From assembly GCA_018296165.2 (NCBI GenBank), contig JACKQL020000148.1, positions 30,277-94,276 of the forward strand: a stretch of 64,000 bases of DNA, in the 5' to 3' direction. Both the position numbers and the translations under genes were made by a program. Below the pieces are notes generated by a model. The model saw nothing but the letters and a program-made list of their open reading frames with translations, had not been told where the DNA came from and made no database searches. This document shows positions 20,808 to 31,997 of this stretch, one piece after another (within the stretch, counting starts at the first letter, position 1; each line of letters starts with the position of its first letter). Origin of the DNA: Termitomyces sp. T153 (taxonomy: Eukaryota; Basidiomycota; Agaricomycetes; Agaricales; Lyophyllaceae).

Positions 20808-21938
20808 TCACTCCCTCCCCGGACCTCCCGGAAGCCCAACCCCCAGGTCGACCTCCATCTGGGCCCGCACCACCGCTAGGATCTCCGCCAACCCCGGCAA
20901 TGCCTCCCCCGCATCGGCTGCCACCTCCCACCACGACCCCGGGGCCACCGCATTGCGTCGCCAATGCCCCGCCAGCAACCTCTCCAACCGCGCCATTCCC
21001 TGCTGCAACTCCGGAGGCTGGACCGCGGACCCCTGCGTCAACCCGTCCTGAATCGACGCGAACGCCGCGGAGGCACCGTCCAAGAGGACCCAATGCTCCC
21101 GCACCCAGCCTAAACTCCGAAAATGAACCGTCAATAACGAACGGAGGAACGGGAGACAACTCACGAAGAATCCCCGCGCGACCCGAGGCGGCCTCGTTGG
21201 CCAACCAATCCTCCCTCCGCCTCGCCGCCTCCAGCTCCGCCCACAATGCATCCCCCTCCGGAACTCGTCCCCGCCCCTCCGCTTCCCCCGCGGGTTGCCC
21301 CTCCACCTGCGCCAGACGCTCCCGCAGACCCTGCACCTCTAGCGCCCGCTCCGTCGCCACGCGCACCGAAGTATTCCTCTCCCGCTCCATCGCTTCCTTC
21401 TCCGTCCGCGCCGCGTCACGATCCTCCCTCGCCCGGCGGAGCTCCCCCTCCCGTACTGCCAACGACGTCGTCAAGGCCTCCACCTGCTTGCAAAGGAAGA
21501 CCTCCGTGATTGAAGGAATCGGCGCGGAGGGACTCGACGACCGCTCCGAGGGAACGCCAGGGACAGGGGAAAAGAGGGAAGACTCGGGAGGCCCCGCCGA
21601 CAACTCGCGCCCACGCGGCCTCTTGCTGGGTCCCGCCCCCGAGGGTGGGGAAGCTCGACGCTTTCCCCGAACCACCACCGAAGACGCCCCCTTCCCCTTT
21701 GGCACCGCGGGACGAAACTTGGTCCGCTTCGGAACCCCCGGAAAGTCCACCACTACTACTACGGACGACTCTACCGGAACCCCGTTAACCATCCCGAAAG
21801 GAAAATTCGACAACACTTACGACTCCGGTCCCTAACGCTACCCCGGCGCCGACGCTCGAACTCCTCACCCCCACTGTCATACACCACCACCTCGTCTAAA
21901 TCGGCGGGAGAAACCACTGGAACGCTGGGGGAAGACAT
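20808..21938 (-). CDS. Antisense spliced gene of element D: basic, coiled-coil accessory protein (intact frame)
   Basis: From ATG at 21938 the minus strand gives three inferred exons, 21938-21821, 21770-21165 and 21109-20808. The introns are 50 nt (GTAAGT...TAG) and 55 nt (GTGAGT...TAG). Together they encode 341 residues with no stop before TGA. Exon 1 has an acidic VVVYDSGGEEFE then RRRRG. Exon 2 has GKRRASPPSGAGPSKRPRG, a likely nuclear localisation signal, then a coiled coil (about 21480-21250) rich in E, R and A, and RREDWLANEAASGR. Exon 3 has HWVLLDGASAAFASIQDGL and RLLAGHWRRNAVAPGSWWEV. Both introns match C in place and phase (AGTC|GT and CTTC|GT). The Cys cluster of C is absent. An in-frame upstream ATG at 22115 would add 59 residues, but the start at 21938 (MSS) is the one shared with C. 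Function is unknown; a nuclear DNA- or protein-binding role is inference. Confidence 0.72.
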
Positions 21939-22136
21939 GACAAAATTTGGGAAACCCCGGGGCACGCCCAAAGCTTTAAATTGAGTGAGGAGGACCCTGA
22001 CAAAACGGCGGCCGTGCTTCGACTTCGCCTCCCACGCCGCTATCACTCGCTGTGGATTGATCAATATTGCTTGGCTTCGACTCCCACGCCCTGCCAATCC
22101 CCGTCCTGCCCCCACATCTTGAAGGGTCTCAACGCT

Positions 22137-22149
22137 GAAGGGGGGGTGA
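22137..22149 (+). other. Polypurine tract (D)
   Basis: gaagggggggtga directly precedes the 3' LTR start, as in element C. Confidence 0.8.
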
Positions 22150-23318
22150 TGTCACAACCCGTCCCCTGAACCCCCAAACATCACCCATCAACCCCCCAAA
22201 CCCCCAAAAAACCCCCGACGTTCCACCAAACTTCCGCCCATGCCCCGCGCCTATTTCGGCTAACTCTGATGCCTCCCCAGCTAACTCCGACGGCCCCCTG
22301 GCCAACTTCGGTGCCTTCCCCACAGCCACTGACACTTACCCTGGGCCTCCCGAACCCCAAGAACCACCCCTGCTGTTCCCGATCTTCACCACCCATCATC
22401 AACTCAACACCCTGGTTCCTCCGACCTATTCCGGAGTATCATGACAACCTCAGGGCAACCCGTGTTCCCCAATGATCCCATCAACATATCAGCGTGGCCC
22501 AATCCTCGATCACAACCGACACCCGCCCACTCCATCGAGCTCCGCCAAGCCCCGCCGCCACAGCCGACATACCCCGAAGTTCTCCGGTAGTCAGTATATA
22601 AGCCGTCAAGTAGCTCTTTGTACTCTAGTCTTAATATTGCTTAACGTTACCTATGGTCTGATTGTTTCCTTTTTGTGTTTTGTGTTTTGTGTTTTGTGTC
22701 TCGTTCTCCTTACTCTCAGTCTCCCGGTCTTATCTCAGTCTCCCGGTCTTATCTCAGTCTCCCGGTCTTGTCTTGTCTCCATTTTGTTATCGTTCTCATT
22801 ATTGTTTCGTATCTCCACTCGAATCTACTCTTGTTCCATATCAACCCCATTCCATTTCATCTGACGCTGTCTCATTGACTCCGTCTGGCCGTTGTGCCCA
22901 AGTCTTCACCAACCTAAATGACCTCATGAACTCCGCAATTACGATTACAAACCCCGACACTCCTTCACCAGGTCCGAACCTCGCTCTTCGCTCAGTCCCG
23001 GACTTCATCAACTCCAAATGATCTCCTATCAAACCCCGGCTCCGTTCCCATTGATCACACAGCCACCTACTCCTTCGCTTCCGCAAATCTCCCATACAGT
23101 CTTCTGTCTGAACCCCGCCAAGACCATCTTGTTTCCTCGCAACCCGACTTCTCCGGACCTCCCCAGATCCATCCAGATCACATCCCACCAACTATCGGCA
23201 CAAGCCATCAGTGCCCGGAATGTCTTCAAGTGTTCGGTTACCAGTGCAAGGGGATCACGCCTGCCTAGTAAGGACTCGCCCAGTGCAGCTGAGCCCCCGA
23301 GGTCAGCGGAACCTGACA
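22150..23318 (+). repeat. Element D 3' LTR
   Basis: Starts TGTCACAACCCGTCCCC and ends CGGAACCTGACA. TATA box at 22595-22601, 13-mer at 22627-22639. It differs from the 5' LTR by many transitions and by three instead of four 19-bp repeats (22716-22773), so the element is not recent. Confidence 0.9.
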
Positions 23319-24213
23319 TGAAGCTCCATACCACCACAGCCTATCACCCTCAGTCAGATGGGCAGACAGAATGTGTGAACCAGGAACTGGAATAGTATCT
23401 CTGCCTGTTTTGTAATGAGAGGCAGGATGACTGGGATGAGCTGCTGCCAGATGCAGAATTCTAATACAACAACCACATTCACTCTCCCATACAGATGACT
23501 TCATTCTTCCTGGACACTGGCAGGCACCCTCACATGGAATTTGAACCTCAGGCATGCCCCTCAGAGAATGACTCTGTCAACAAGTTTGTGAATCAGATGA
23601 GGAGGGCACAGGAGGAGGCAAAAGCTGCATTAGTAAATGCCAAAAAAGACATAGCATAGTACTATAATTACAGACTGACACCTGCCCCAATTTACAAGCC
23701 TGGGGACTATGTGTACTTGGATAGCTCAGACATTAAGACAACGAGATTATCCCAGAAGCTGTTACACCATCATTTGGGCCCCTTCACAGTGAAGAAGAAG
23801 GTAGGGCCTTTGGTATACTGACTTAAACTCTCAGCAGGTCTTTGCCAACTGCATCCAGTCTTCAATGTGGTCAAGTTGTTTCCAGCTCCAGAGGATCCAA
23901 TCTCAGGCAGTTGCCCTAAGCCACCCCCACTACCAGTCCTGGTCAATGATGAGGAGGAGTATGAGGTGGAGAAAATCTTGGACAGCAGGGTATTCCAAGG
24001 GAAGTTGCAGTTCAAGGTGAAATGGAAGGAATATAGCATCAAGGACATCTCTTGGGAACCACAAGCTAATGTTCATGCATCAGGCTTGGTCCAGGACTTC
24101 TACCATAGGCATCCCAATGCCCCAAAAGCTATTCAAGGCATCTACCCTATTTCACTAGCTGACCAGGCAATTTGTGACTTCTTCTACCCAGTGCATCAAG
24201 GCACTGCATCCTA
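23319..24213 (+). pseudogene. pol: Family A pol 3' part: integrase C-terminus and chromodomain
   Basis: The frame starts mid-integrase at MKLHTTTAYHPQSDGQTECV, which includes the region before the third catalytic residue (Glu in NQELE). It continues with HLGPFTVKKKVGPLVY and LHPVFNVVKLFPAP. A chromodomain follows at about 23959-24100 (YEVEKILDSRVFQGKLQFKV, KDISWEPQANV). Chromodomains guide integration to marked chromatin in chromoviruses. Stops occur near 23395, 23462, 23657 and 23819. The N-terminal part of this pol is missing because element D starts the junction. A terminal TAG at 24211-24213 is natural. Confidence 0.88.
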
Positions 24214-24224
24214 GAGGGGGGTGA

Positions 24225-24666
24225 TGTCAGGGGATGTCTCACTGGTTTCCCCTTCTCCTTCTCCAGTTCTTGTCAGACTTGCTCCATTATAGTTTTCCTT
24301 CATTCTCCTTCCTTTTCCCTATCTATTGGTCCTAGTTTCAGCTCTCAGGCTGCACCAGTTTTCTGTCAATAATTCAGACAAGTGTGGCTCCTTTGATACT
24401 GCCACTGGTTTATGTAACTGCTGACCAATTGCTGATACATCACTTGTGTCTTTTTTTCTCTGTCATACTATACAGTTGTTTCTCACACTTTTGAAGCCTC
24501 TGAAGCATCATACCTGGCCTAGAGAATCCCCAGACCTGTTCTCTTTGGATTTCCCTTTGCCAGGTAAGTAGTTATCTTAGTAGACACTGTACAGTACTGA
24601 ATAGACTTTAGATTTCCCTTTGCCAGCTGTGTGATTGAGCCACAGCCTCCAGAGGTTGCCCTTACA
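24225..24666 (+). repeat. Family A 3' LTR
   Basis: Follows the purine tract gaggggggtga. It begins TGTCAGGGGATG and ends CCCTTACA. The second half matches 5340-5487 and, in reverse, 33167-33310. Immediately after it the family B gag begins mid-protein, showing that this family A copy had inserted into family B element 1. Confidence 0.85.
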
Positions 24667-27060
24667 CTGAGGCTGGAAGGAATCTAATCCTTTCCAGTGG
24701 CTGTGGGAGGTCAGATCAACTCCTCACTGGTGGGAACACCACTAAGGAGTGAAGAATACTTCTCCCACAGGGCTCATGGTCCTGTGAGATTGTGAGCTGG
24801 GCCTGTGCTGGGTATGCAATTGGCAGCCCCAGCAGCATTTATCGAGATAATACCAGAGGTTGTCAGAGACACCTCTGATACAAACAGTGAGGCCCATCCA
24901 GACAACATCCTTTGTAGAAGGGTGATGGTGTTCTGGCAGAACCATGTTGAGGTCCCTAAGACCTCAACTCAGCAACATTTAATTGCCAGAGTAGCTAAAC
25001 ACATTGCTATTCAGAGCTTTTTGGGAGATGGCATTATTCCAACAGATCCTATGAAATACATGGATATCTATATGTTGTTCTTATCACAGAAGGTAACAGA
25101 TTACCTCCAGCACAGGAAGCTGCAGGGATTACAGACATTGTCTGCAATGCTATCACTATATCTTGGTGGGGACTATGTGCCCCCACTATCCCCAGTCAAC
25201 AAAGCATTGACTCTGTTGCAAGCACTGCAGTAGCCTGGTGAAATGCTGCATGATTACACAGCTAGACAGGCTGCTGTGGACTGTCAACAATGGGCCACAT
25301 TGGGCACAATTGTAGCACCAGACTTAGCATTTACTGATGTGGGGTTGGTGATTACAGTAGAGCAACCAGTGGTGTGGAGTACACCTGGTGAATCTACATG
25401 GAGAGCACTGACTTGGGAAGATTGGATTGCTCTGCAGTGATTTTGCAATGGGGACATGAAGGACTTTGGATAGTTCTCCATGGACAATCAAGGAGTAGTG
25501 TTCCAGGGGAATACTGCCTATGATGCATGGCTAGAAGGGTATGTTCCACCAGAATGAACCAGGCCAATTAAAAAGAAAGAGCAAGACTCTTGCTCCCCTT
25601 TCAGAGACAAAAATGCTGGGACTGGTCAGAGCCCTACAGACTCCCAGAGGCATACAGGTCAAGGAGCTAATGCTCCTTTGAACTGGTCTGGAGAAAGACT
25701 TGTTGGTGGAGGAGAACCTAGACAGAGATCACCAGATAGTGATTTTGTATCATCTCCTCCCTCCATGCCACACTGTGGACTCCAAGGTCTAGAAGGAGGA
25801 GGTGGAGGTCTAGGAAGAAGACCATCTTTTCCTGGTTGTGGACCACTGCCACCCCCAGAAGGAGGTCTGCTTGACTTAGGAAGATTAGATGATGGCCCTT
25901 TGGGAGAAGATAATAGTGTGGATTGCAGAGCTGTGAGAAGGAGGACTACAGTCCTCCCAGAGAAACAGCCACAGCATTTTTTGATGCTGCCACAACATTG
26001 TGAATGCTTCACTACTCCAGGAGTGAAGAAGCCCACAAATATTACCACCAGACAATGCATGATTGACTGAGGGTAGTGATGGAATAGCTGCTTGCAGTAT
26101 GTCTGGCAATACTGGAAAGACTCAAGCCAAGGTGGAGTGATCCCTCAAAAACAATCACTCCCTATGCAGGGTCTGCCAAGTTCAGTGAACTTGAGGATTG
26201 GCTGATGAACATCTGCATATTTTACGCTATAGCTCAATATGATGGAGATGGGCATGATTACAAGAAAGTCCTAATTTTAATGAACTTCCTAGCTGCAAAT
26301 ATACTAAAGTGGTACCTATGACATGTAATATATGTCAATAGGGCCCAGTCCCACTGGAGGTTCAAGGATGTGATCCTTAAACTGTACAATTGGTTCATAC
26401 AGCCTTCAACAATGTAATATGCATGCAACACATTCCACAATGCAGTGTATGCAATCAAAGAAGGGATGCAAGGCTTCTATGATGCCTTGCTTGACCATGC
26501 TCAAAACATGGCTGTCTTCCTTAACAAATTTACTATTTGTGAGCAGTTCTTGGAGGGGATACCCTCTGATATGCTTGTGGCATTGATATGTGATGGCAGA
26601 CTGGGTTCTGAAGTGAATACAGTCAAGGAGTTTATCTCAGAGGCCAAGGCTTACAAGAACAGCATTAAAACTGCTGCACACTATTTAGAGTGCAGTAAGA
26701 AAAGTTGGTCAGGATGGCAGCTGTTGCTAGCAGCAGCACAGTCTCCAGCAAGTGGGACTGGACAATATAACCAGTCACAGCTATCAGGGTTGGCAAAGAG
26801 GCCAGCTATATGCATGGCCTCAAGACCTATGCAACTTAGAGACAGTGGGGGCTTGGAGACCTCCTAGTCTGTAGCTGCAGCACAGGTGGCAAGAAAACAT
26901 CTTGTTGCAGAGAAGAATGTGGTGGCCATTGCATCAGGCCAACCCAGCAAGAATGCTAGGCAGTCCACAAACTGTTACAAGTGTGAAAAGGCTGGGCATT
27001 TTGCATGAGAATGCAGGGAGCTGGCTAAGCCAGCTCCCCGAGTGTTTGTGTGGGCAGCTT
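24667..27060 (+). pseudogene. gag: Family B gag
   Basis: The order is an N-terminal region with VMVFWQNHVEVPKT and DPMKYMDIYMLF (about 24910-25080), a glycine-, proline-rich linker (25640-25900), a gag core with FSELEDWLMNICIFY (about 26180) and GFYDALLDHAQNMAVFLNKF (about 26470), and a zinc knuckle CYKCEKAGHFA*EC at about 26974-27015. The Trp of the knuckle region is now TGA. Multiple stops break the frame. It is homologous to minus-strand pieces at 39621-41100 and 32400-33166. Confidence 0.8.
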
Positions 27061-30000
27061 ATACAGCTGCACTATCAGACATGGGTGAGGCTAACAATGA
27101 GCAGGAGAAAGAGCCTGCTGAGGCTAATGTCAAGAATGTGTTGAAGTCCAAAGGGACACAGGAGCATGGTGAAGAGTACATGGAATTAGAACTGTACAAC
27201 AACAAGTACTATACTTGTGGTAGTGATAGTGAGGGACTGTTTGCCCTCACAGAGGTTCCTACCAGTGAGCATAGAGAGAAAGAACCTAGCAATGAGGTTT
27301 GCATGCAAAAGGTGCAGCTCACAGTGTTCAAGAATGCCATTGACTGCCCAGTGCTGCCAGCACAAGACAAAGAATGTTTTGTTACTTGGGTAGAGGTGAA
27401 TGACCATTGGGCATGGATACTGTGGGATTCAGGAAGTACAACTTCTGAAATTACTCTATCTTTTGCTCATGTGTCTGAGATACAGGTGGCACTATTGGCC
27501 ACCCCCATCATCCTACAGCTGGGAATGATTGGAAGTTGTTCCATAGTGAACTATGGTGCCAAGGTTACTATGAAGGTCCTAGGTGAGACTTGCAATGTCT
27601 ATGTGGACATTGCAAACTTTGATTGCTATGACATGATTGTAGGTACACCATTCATGAGGACTCATAAGGTCCTCCTGGATTTTGCAAATGACCAAGTAGT
27701 TATTTATAGAAGGGCAACTCCAGCTCATAAATTGGAGCTGAAAGATGCTGATGGCCATGTGTGACACTTCCATACTAAGAAGTGGCATGACAAGCAGCCT
27801 TGACTCCCTGGTGAACTCAAGTGGCCCATCATAGAGGAGATAGTAGATGAGGATGAAATGCAGGTAACTGAGAGTCTACACAATGACCACTCTTCACTGC
27901 TAATCTCAGAGGAAGAGTATCAAAGAAGTACTCTTCAAGAGGGGGGAAGAGTATGCCAGAAGGTTTTAATTGACTCTTTGAAGGCAAGGGAAAGGAAGAT
28001 TTGGGATAGACCAATCCCAAAGCCTACTCTTGAATAGGCATACAATCCATGCATGCTGCAAGAGTGGTATCAGGTCATAGCTGACCTGACACAGTGGAAA
28101 GGGGTTAGAAGACTGACTCCTGATGTTGAAATATACCAAATGGCTATGGAGGATAAAATATCTGAGCCTAGCAAGTGCAAATACTTGTGAGTAGAAGCTA
28201 GAGGCAGGATGGCCTATGGTCCTGCTTGGATAAACATACCAGACAAATCAGAGATTCATCTGATGGCCTTGCATGATAAGTATGCAAAGCCTATACCACC
28301 AGCAAAATTGGCCAAGGAAGAGCATCACTCTTTGCCAAGACTAGATTGAGGGAAGGCATGACCTTCCACACTAACAGAAGGCAACATTCCATACCTTCAA
28401 CAGCAATGGTATGATGAATTCCAAAGCATGGTCAATGGAACAAAGGAGGAACTTCCTCCATGGTGAGAAGTGAATCATGAGATAAATCTCATTGATGAGA
28501 CCAAACAGTACTCATACTTCATGCTGAGGTGCCCCAAGTCACTTCAGCAGCAACTGCAGGATAGAATCAACCACTAATGTGCATGCTAAGTGGTGGGAAC
28601 CATGTGTGGCTGATCAGGCTGCACCACTACTATGCATTCCTAAGAAGGATGGATCCCTGTAGATGGTGCTAGATATGCATCAATGCAATGACAATACCAT
28701 AAAGAATATAACACCCTTACTGGACCAAGAAGTTATTAGGGAGGAAGTTGCTCACACACCAGTGAGGTCAAAAATTGACCTCACCAATGCATATGAGCAA
28801 GTGAGGATATGTACATTAGACATATCAAGAACTGCATTTATGACCATTACTGTGATGTATCACAGTAATATCATGCAGATTAGTGACTGTAATGTGCCAG
28901 CTACATTCCAATGATTAATGACATCCATCTTTAGGGATGTCATTGACAAGTGGATGCATATATACTTAGACAACATATTGTTTTTTTAGATTCCATTGAG
29001 GAACACAAGCAGTATCTCAGAGTAGTCTTTGAAAGACTATGCAAGAACAAGCTCTACCTCAAATGGAAGAAGTATGAGCTGTATGCTAAGTGCATGGAGT
29101 GTCTCAGCCATGCAATTGACTTGCAGGGTATACACCCAGATATGGACAAGTTGAATTGGATTCAGGAGTGGTGCACTCCTAGAACCTACAAGAATATCCA
29201 ACTTTTTGTCAGATTAGTGAACTCTATTGGGAATTTCCTGCCCAATGTCTCTGTATACACTGAGCCATTAATGGCCATGATGCAGAATGGGTTGCCATTT
29301 CATTGGTGACCTATTCACCAGAGGTGCTTTGCCATGATCAAAAGGATCTATGCCAAAACCCCTGTGATACAGCTGATTGATCCTTGACATAAGGATCTCA
29401 ATTGGCTAATCTGCAATGCCTCAAAAACAGGTGTTGTAGCAATGTATGGACAAGGTCTAAGCTAGCAGAAATGTTGGCCAGCTGGATTCATATCAAGAAA
29501 GTTCACCAATGCATAGCAAAATTATGCTGTGCATGAACTTGAAACTCAGGCAATCCTAGAAGCCCTTCTCAAGTGGGAGGACAAGCTTCTAAGGTACAAG
29601 ATACATGTGATAATGGATTATAAAGCACTTGAGTTTTTCAAAACTCAACAGAATCTGTCACTGTGCTAGCAACAGTGGACAGATTCTATGTTGAGATTTA
29701 ATTTCAACATCATGTCAGTGAAAGGAGAGCTCAATAAGGTAGTGGACTGTTCATCCCACTACTTTGAGAGTGACTCTCCACAAGACAAATACTATGTCTA
29801 TGACTATGTCTGCACAGATGCTCATATTGACCCAGAGGGGGAGGATGATCTGCCCCCTACACACATGTAGGAAATGCAAGCACAACTGGATCAGATATGT
29901 GCTCTCCACAATGGACCTAGCCATAGAGATAGGCAAGTGCATGATTGTCACAAAATTTGTGATGAGGAAGCACAAGTACTTATGCTGGTAATGATGGAAA

Positions 30001-31593
30001 TGGAGATTCAGCCCATGCTCAGCATGGGTCTGAGACTGAAGGGGACAAGGTTGATATGCCTCTTAGAGAAGCCATCCTAGGGATGGCCCAGTCTCTGCAG
30101 CCCCAAGATAGGAAGGATGGGGAATTCCTCTGTCAAATCTGATCATTATACAGCAGAGACAAGCTCTTTGCTGAAATCCTGACTCAACTAAAAGACTATA
30201 AGTCCTTCTGTCTATAGGGTAAGCTCATTTTAACTACCAATCTCTTGGGCCATGAGGTGCTTTGTATACCTCATAATTGAGAGCTGGTCACTAGTGTGCT
30301 TGAGCAAGCATGCAATGTGATGGGACACTTTGGTGCCCAACAAATGATGGAATACATTTATTGTTGGAATTGGTGGCCAACCATGGTTGCAGATGCTTGC
30401 ATGTTCTGTACAACATGTCAGCTGTGTTGGTAGGCAAAAGAAGCAATCAGCTCCCTTCAGAGAAGTTACACTCCCTGCTTGTGCCAGTAAAATCTTGAGA
30501 CTCAATAGGGATGGACTTTATAGGTCTGTTCTCTGAGTCTAAAGAGTATAACTATCTTTGGATAGTTATATGTTAGATGATGAGCATGGTGCACCTTATT
30601 CTAGTGCATACTACCATGACAGTGTTGCAGCTGTCCTGAATCTACATGTGTAAGATTGTGAGGCTACACAGCCTCCCAAGCTCAATTGTCAGCAGTCAAG
30701 ACTTGAAGTTCACATCCAAATGGGGGCATGAACTACACAAGTTGTTAGGAGCAAAGCTCCTAATGTCTACATTGTTTCATCTGCAGATGGATGGTCAGAC
30801 TGAATGTGCTAATAGAAACATTGGCTAAATCCTTCACACTGTGGTAGGACCAGACCAGAAAGACTGATTAAGTTGTATAGACTTGACAGAGTTTGCTGCA
30901 ATAAATGCCAGTATATCTGAGACAACACAATTTGCACTGTTTGAGCTAAATGGTGAGTATATGCCATCTATGATATGGGAGATTAGATTGGACACCATGA
31001 TTCCAAGAGGAATTCAGCAGTTTATCTGCCAAGCTCTGGAGAACTTGGCAGCAGTGCACAATGCAATTATCAAGGTGTGCATCTGAAAGATATGCATGAC
31101 TAACTTGTCTGATAGGCCTGATCCTGACCTTGAGAAAGGTGCATTAGTGTATCTTTCCATGAAGAACCTCAATCTATTTAAAGGCAGAGCAAGAAAGCTC
31201 TGCCCAAAGTGGGTTGAGCCATATAGAATTCTGGAGGCCTATAATGAGACCTCCAACTATGTATTGGAGTTGCCTATGGCACTTCAAGAATAAAGGTTAT
31301 ACTCCAAGTTCCATGTGTTGTTGTTATGCCCTTATAAGGCTAGCAACAACATTCTGTTTCCTAACAGGGCAATGCCAGAGCCTTATAACTTTGGTGCCCC
31401 CGATGACCAAGAATGGTTTGTCAATAACCTAGTGGGTCATTGTTAGAATAGGAGGAACCTTGAGTTCAAGGTTTGTTGGAGCCTTGGGAACACCACCTGG
31501 GAGTCCCTTGAGACTTGCAAGGACCTGGTGGCTCTTGACAGGTATTTGGAGTTGCAGAGTATGTGGCACCCTGTGCAGTTAGCTAGAAAGAGC
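27042..31593 (+). pseudogene. pol: Family B pol: protease to integrase
   Basis: The protease has ILWDSGSTTSEI (about 27415-27450) and DMIVGTPFMRTH, in the longest open stretch (27042-27764). RT follows, with KIDLTNAYEQVRI (about 28775) and catalytic HIYLDNILFF at 28960-28990, with Asn for the second Asp. RNase H spans about 29330-29870. Integrase shows H/C zinc residues (30300-30425), DSIGMDFIGLF, QDLKFTSKW and MDGQTECANRNIG. A chromodomain-like tail LEFKVCWSLGNTTWESLETC lies near 31460. At least twenty stops and some indels show that it is long dead. Family recognition is from motif order and from the similar protein family I know in Agaricomycetes. Confidence 0.85.
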
Positions 31594-31600
31594 TAAATCA

Positions 31601-31997
31601 ACTTAACTTAGTCCAGAAGTTAGAGAGGCTGCCATGCTGGTGGCCATCAATGATTATGTCAGCTAATTTTCTGGCTGAGTGCAAAGTCCAACTGGTCTTT
31701 GTCTCCTTCCACATTGTTGGTGCAATGTGCCAACTATACTAGGAGACACCTTGCCCATGAGCAAGAAAAAAAAACAACCAGGCAAGGTGGATGGTGATCT
31801 GCCAAAGTATACTGTGAGCTCTGGACAGAGCTCAAGAGGGAGAGAAGCAGGGAGCAGTTTGCTTCCTAGCTGTGGTGGCTTCACTGCACTAGCAGGAGGC
31901 TTGGTGCTGGGGGATGTAGCACCCCAATGATGAGACAAGCAGCCTCAGTTCATAGGGACTCAAGACCTACAAGCAGAGAACTGTAGCAGTGCCAAGA
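31601..31997. other. Unassigned junction between the two inverted family B copies
   Basis: Between the end of family B pol (+) and the start of a minus-strand family B fragment lies about 400 bp. It has a short frame MSKKKKQPGKVDGDLPKYTV (31757-31930) that I do not recognise. It may be the 3' untranslated or LTR part of family B. Confidence 0.4.

Larger units (their letters stand above)
17198..23318 (+). mobile_element. Gypsy-related element D: LTRs and antisense gene kept, gag-pol ruined
   Basis: Two LTRs of 1,165 and 1,169 bp flank an interior of about 3.8 kb. The LTR ends, PBS, purine tract and antisense gene are homologous to element C. The sense interior (18394-20575) has only scraps of gag and pol. 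D is therefore a non-autonomous derivative, or a badly decayed copy whose antisense gene was spared. It sits in the 3' LTR of C on the left and abuts a family A integrase on the right. The 5 bp on each side (gtaat and tgaag) do not match. Confidence 0.85.
24667..31600 (+). mobile_element. Decayed Ty3/Gypsy element, family B copy 1
   Basis: A second Gypsy lineage, distinct from A, C and D. It contains gag, DSGST protease, RT, RNase H, integrase and a chromodomain-like tail. The 5' end is cut by the family A LTR at 24666. The homologous missing N-terminus is visible at 46189-46590 on the minus strand. It is CpG-poor with dozens of stops. No LTR could be identified. Confidence 0.87.

Noticed and set aside
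25678..26070. Open frames on both strands in the family B linker
   Set aside because: The glycine- and proline-rich gag linker of biased composition opens both strands. The + frame continues family B gag.
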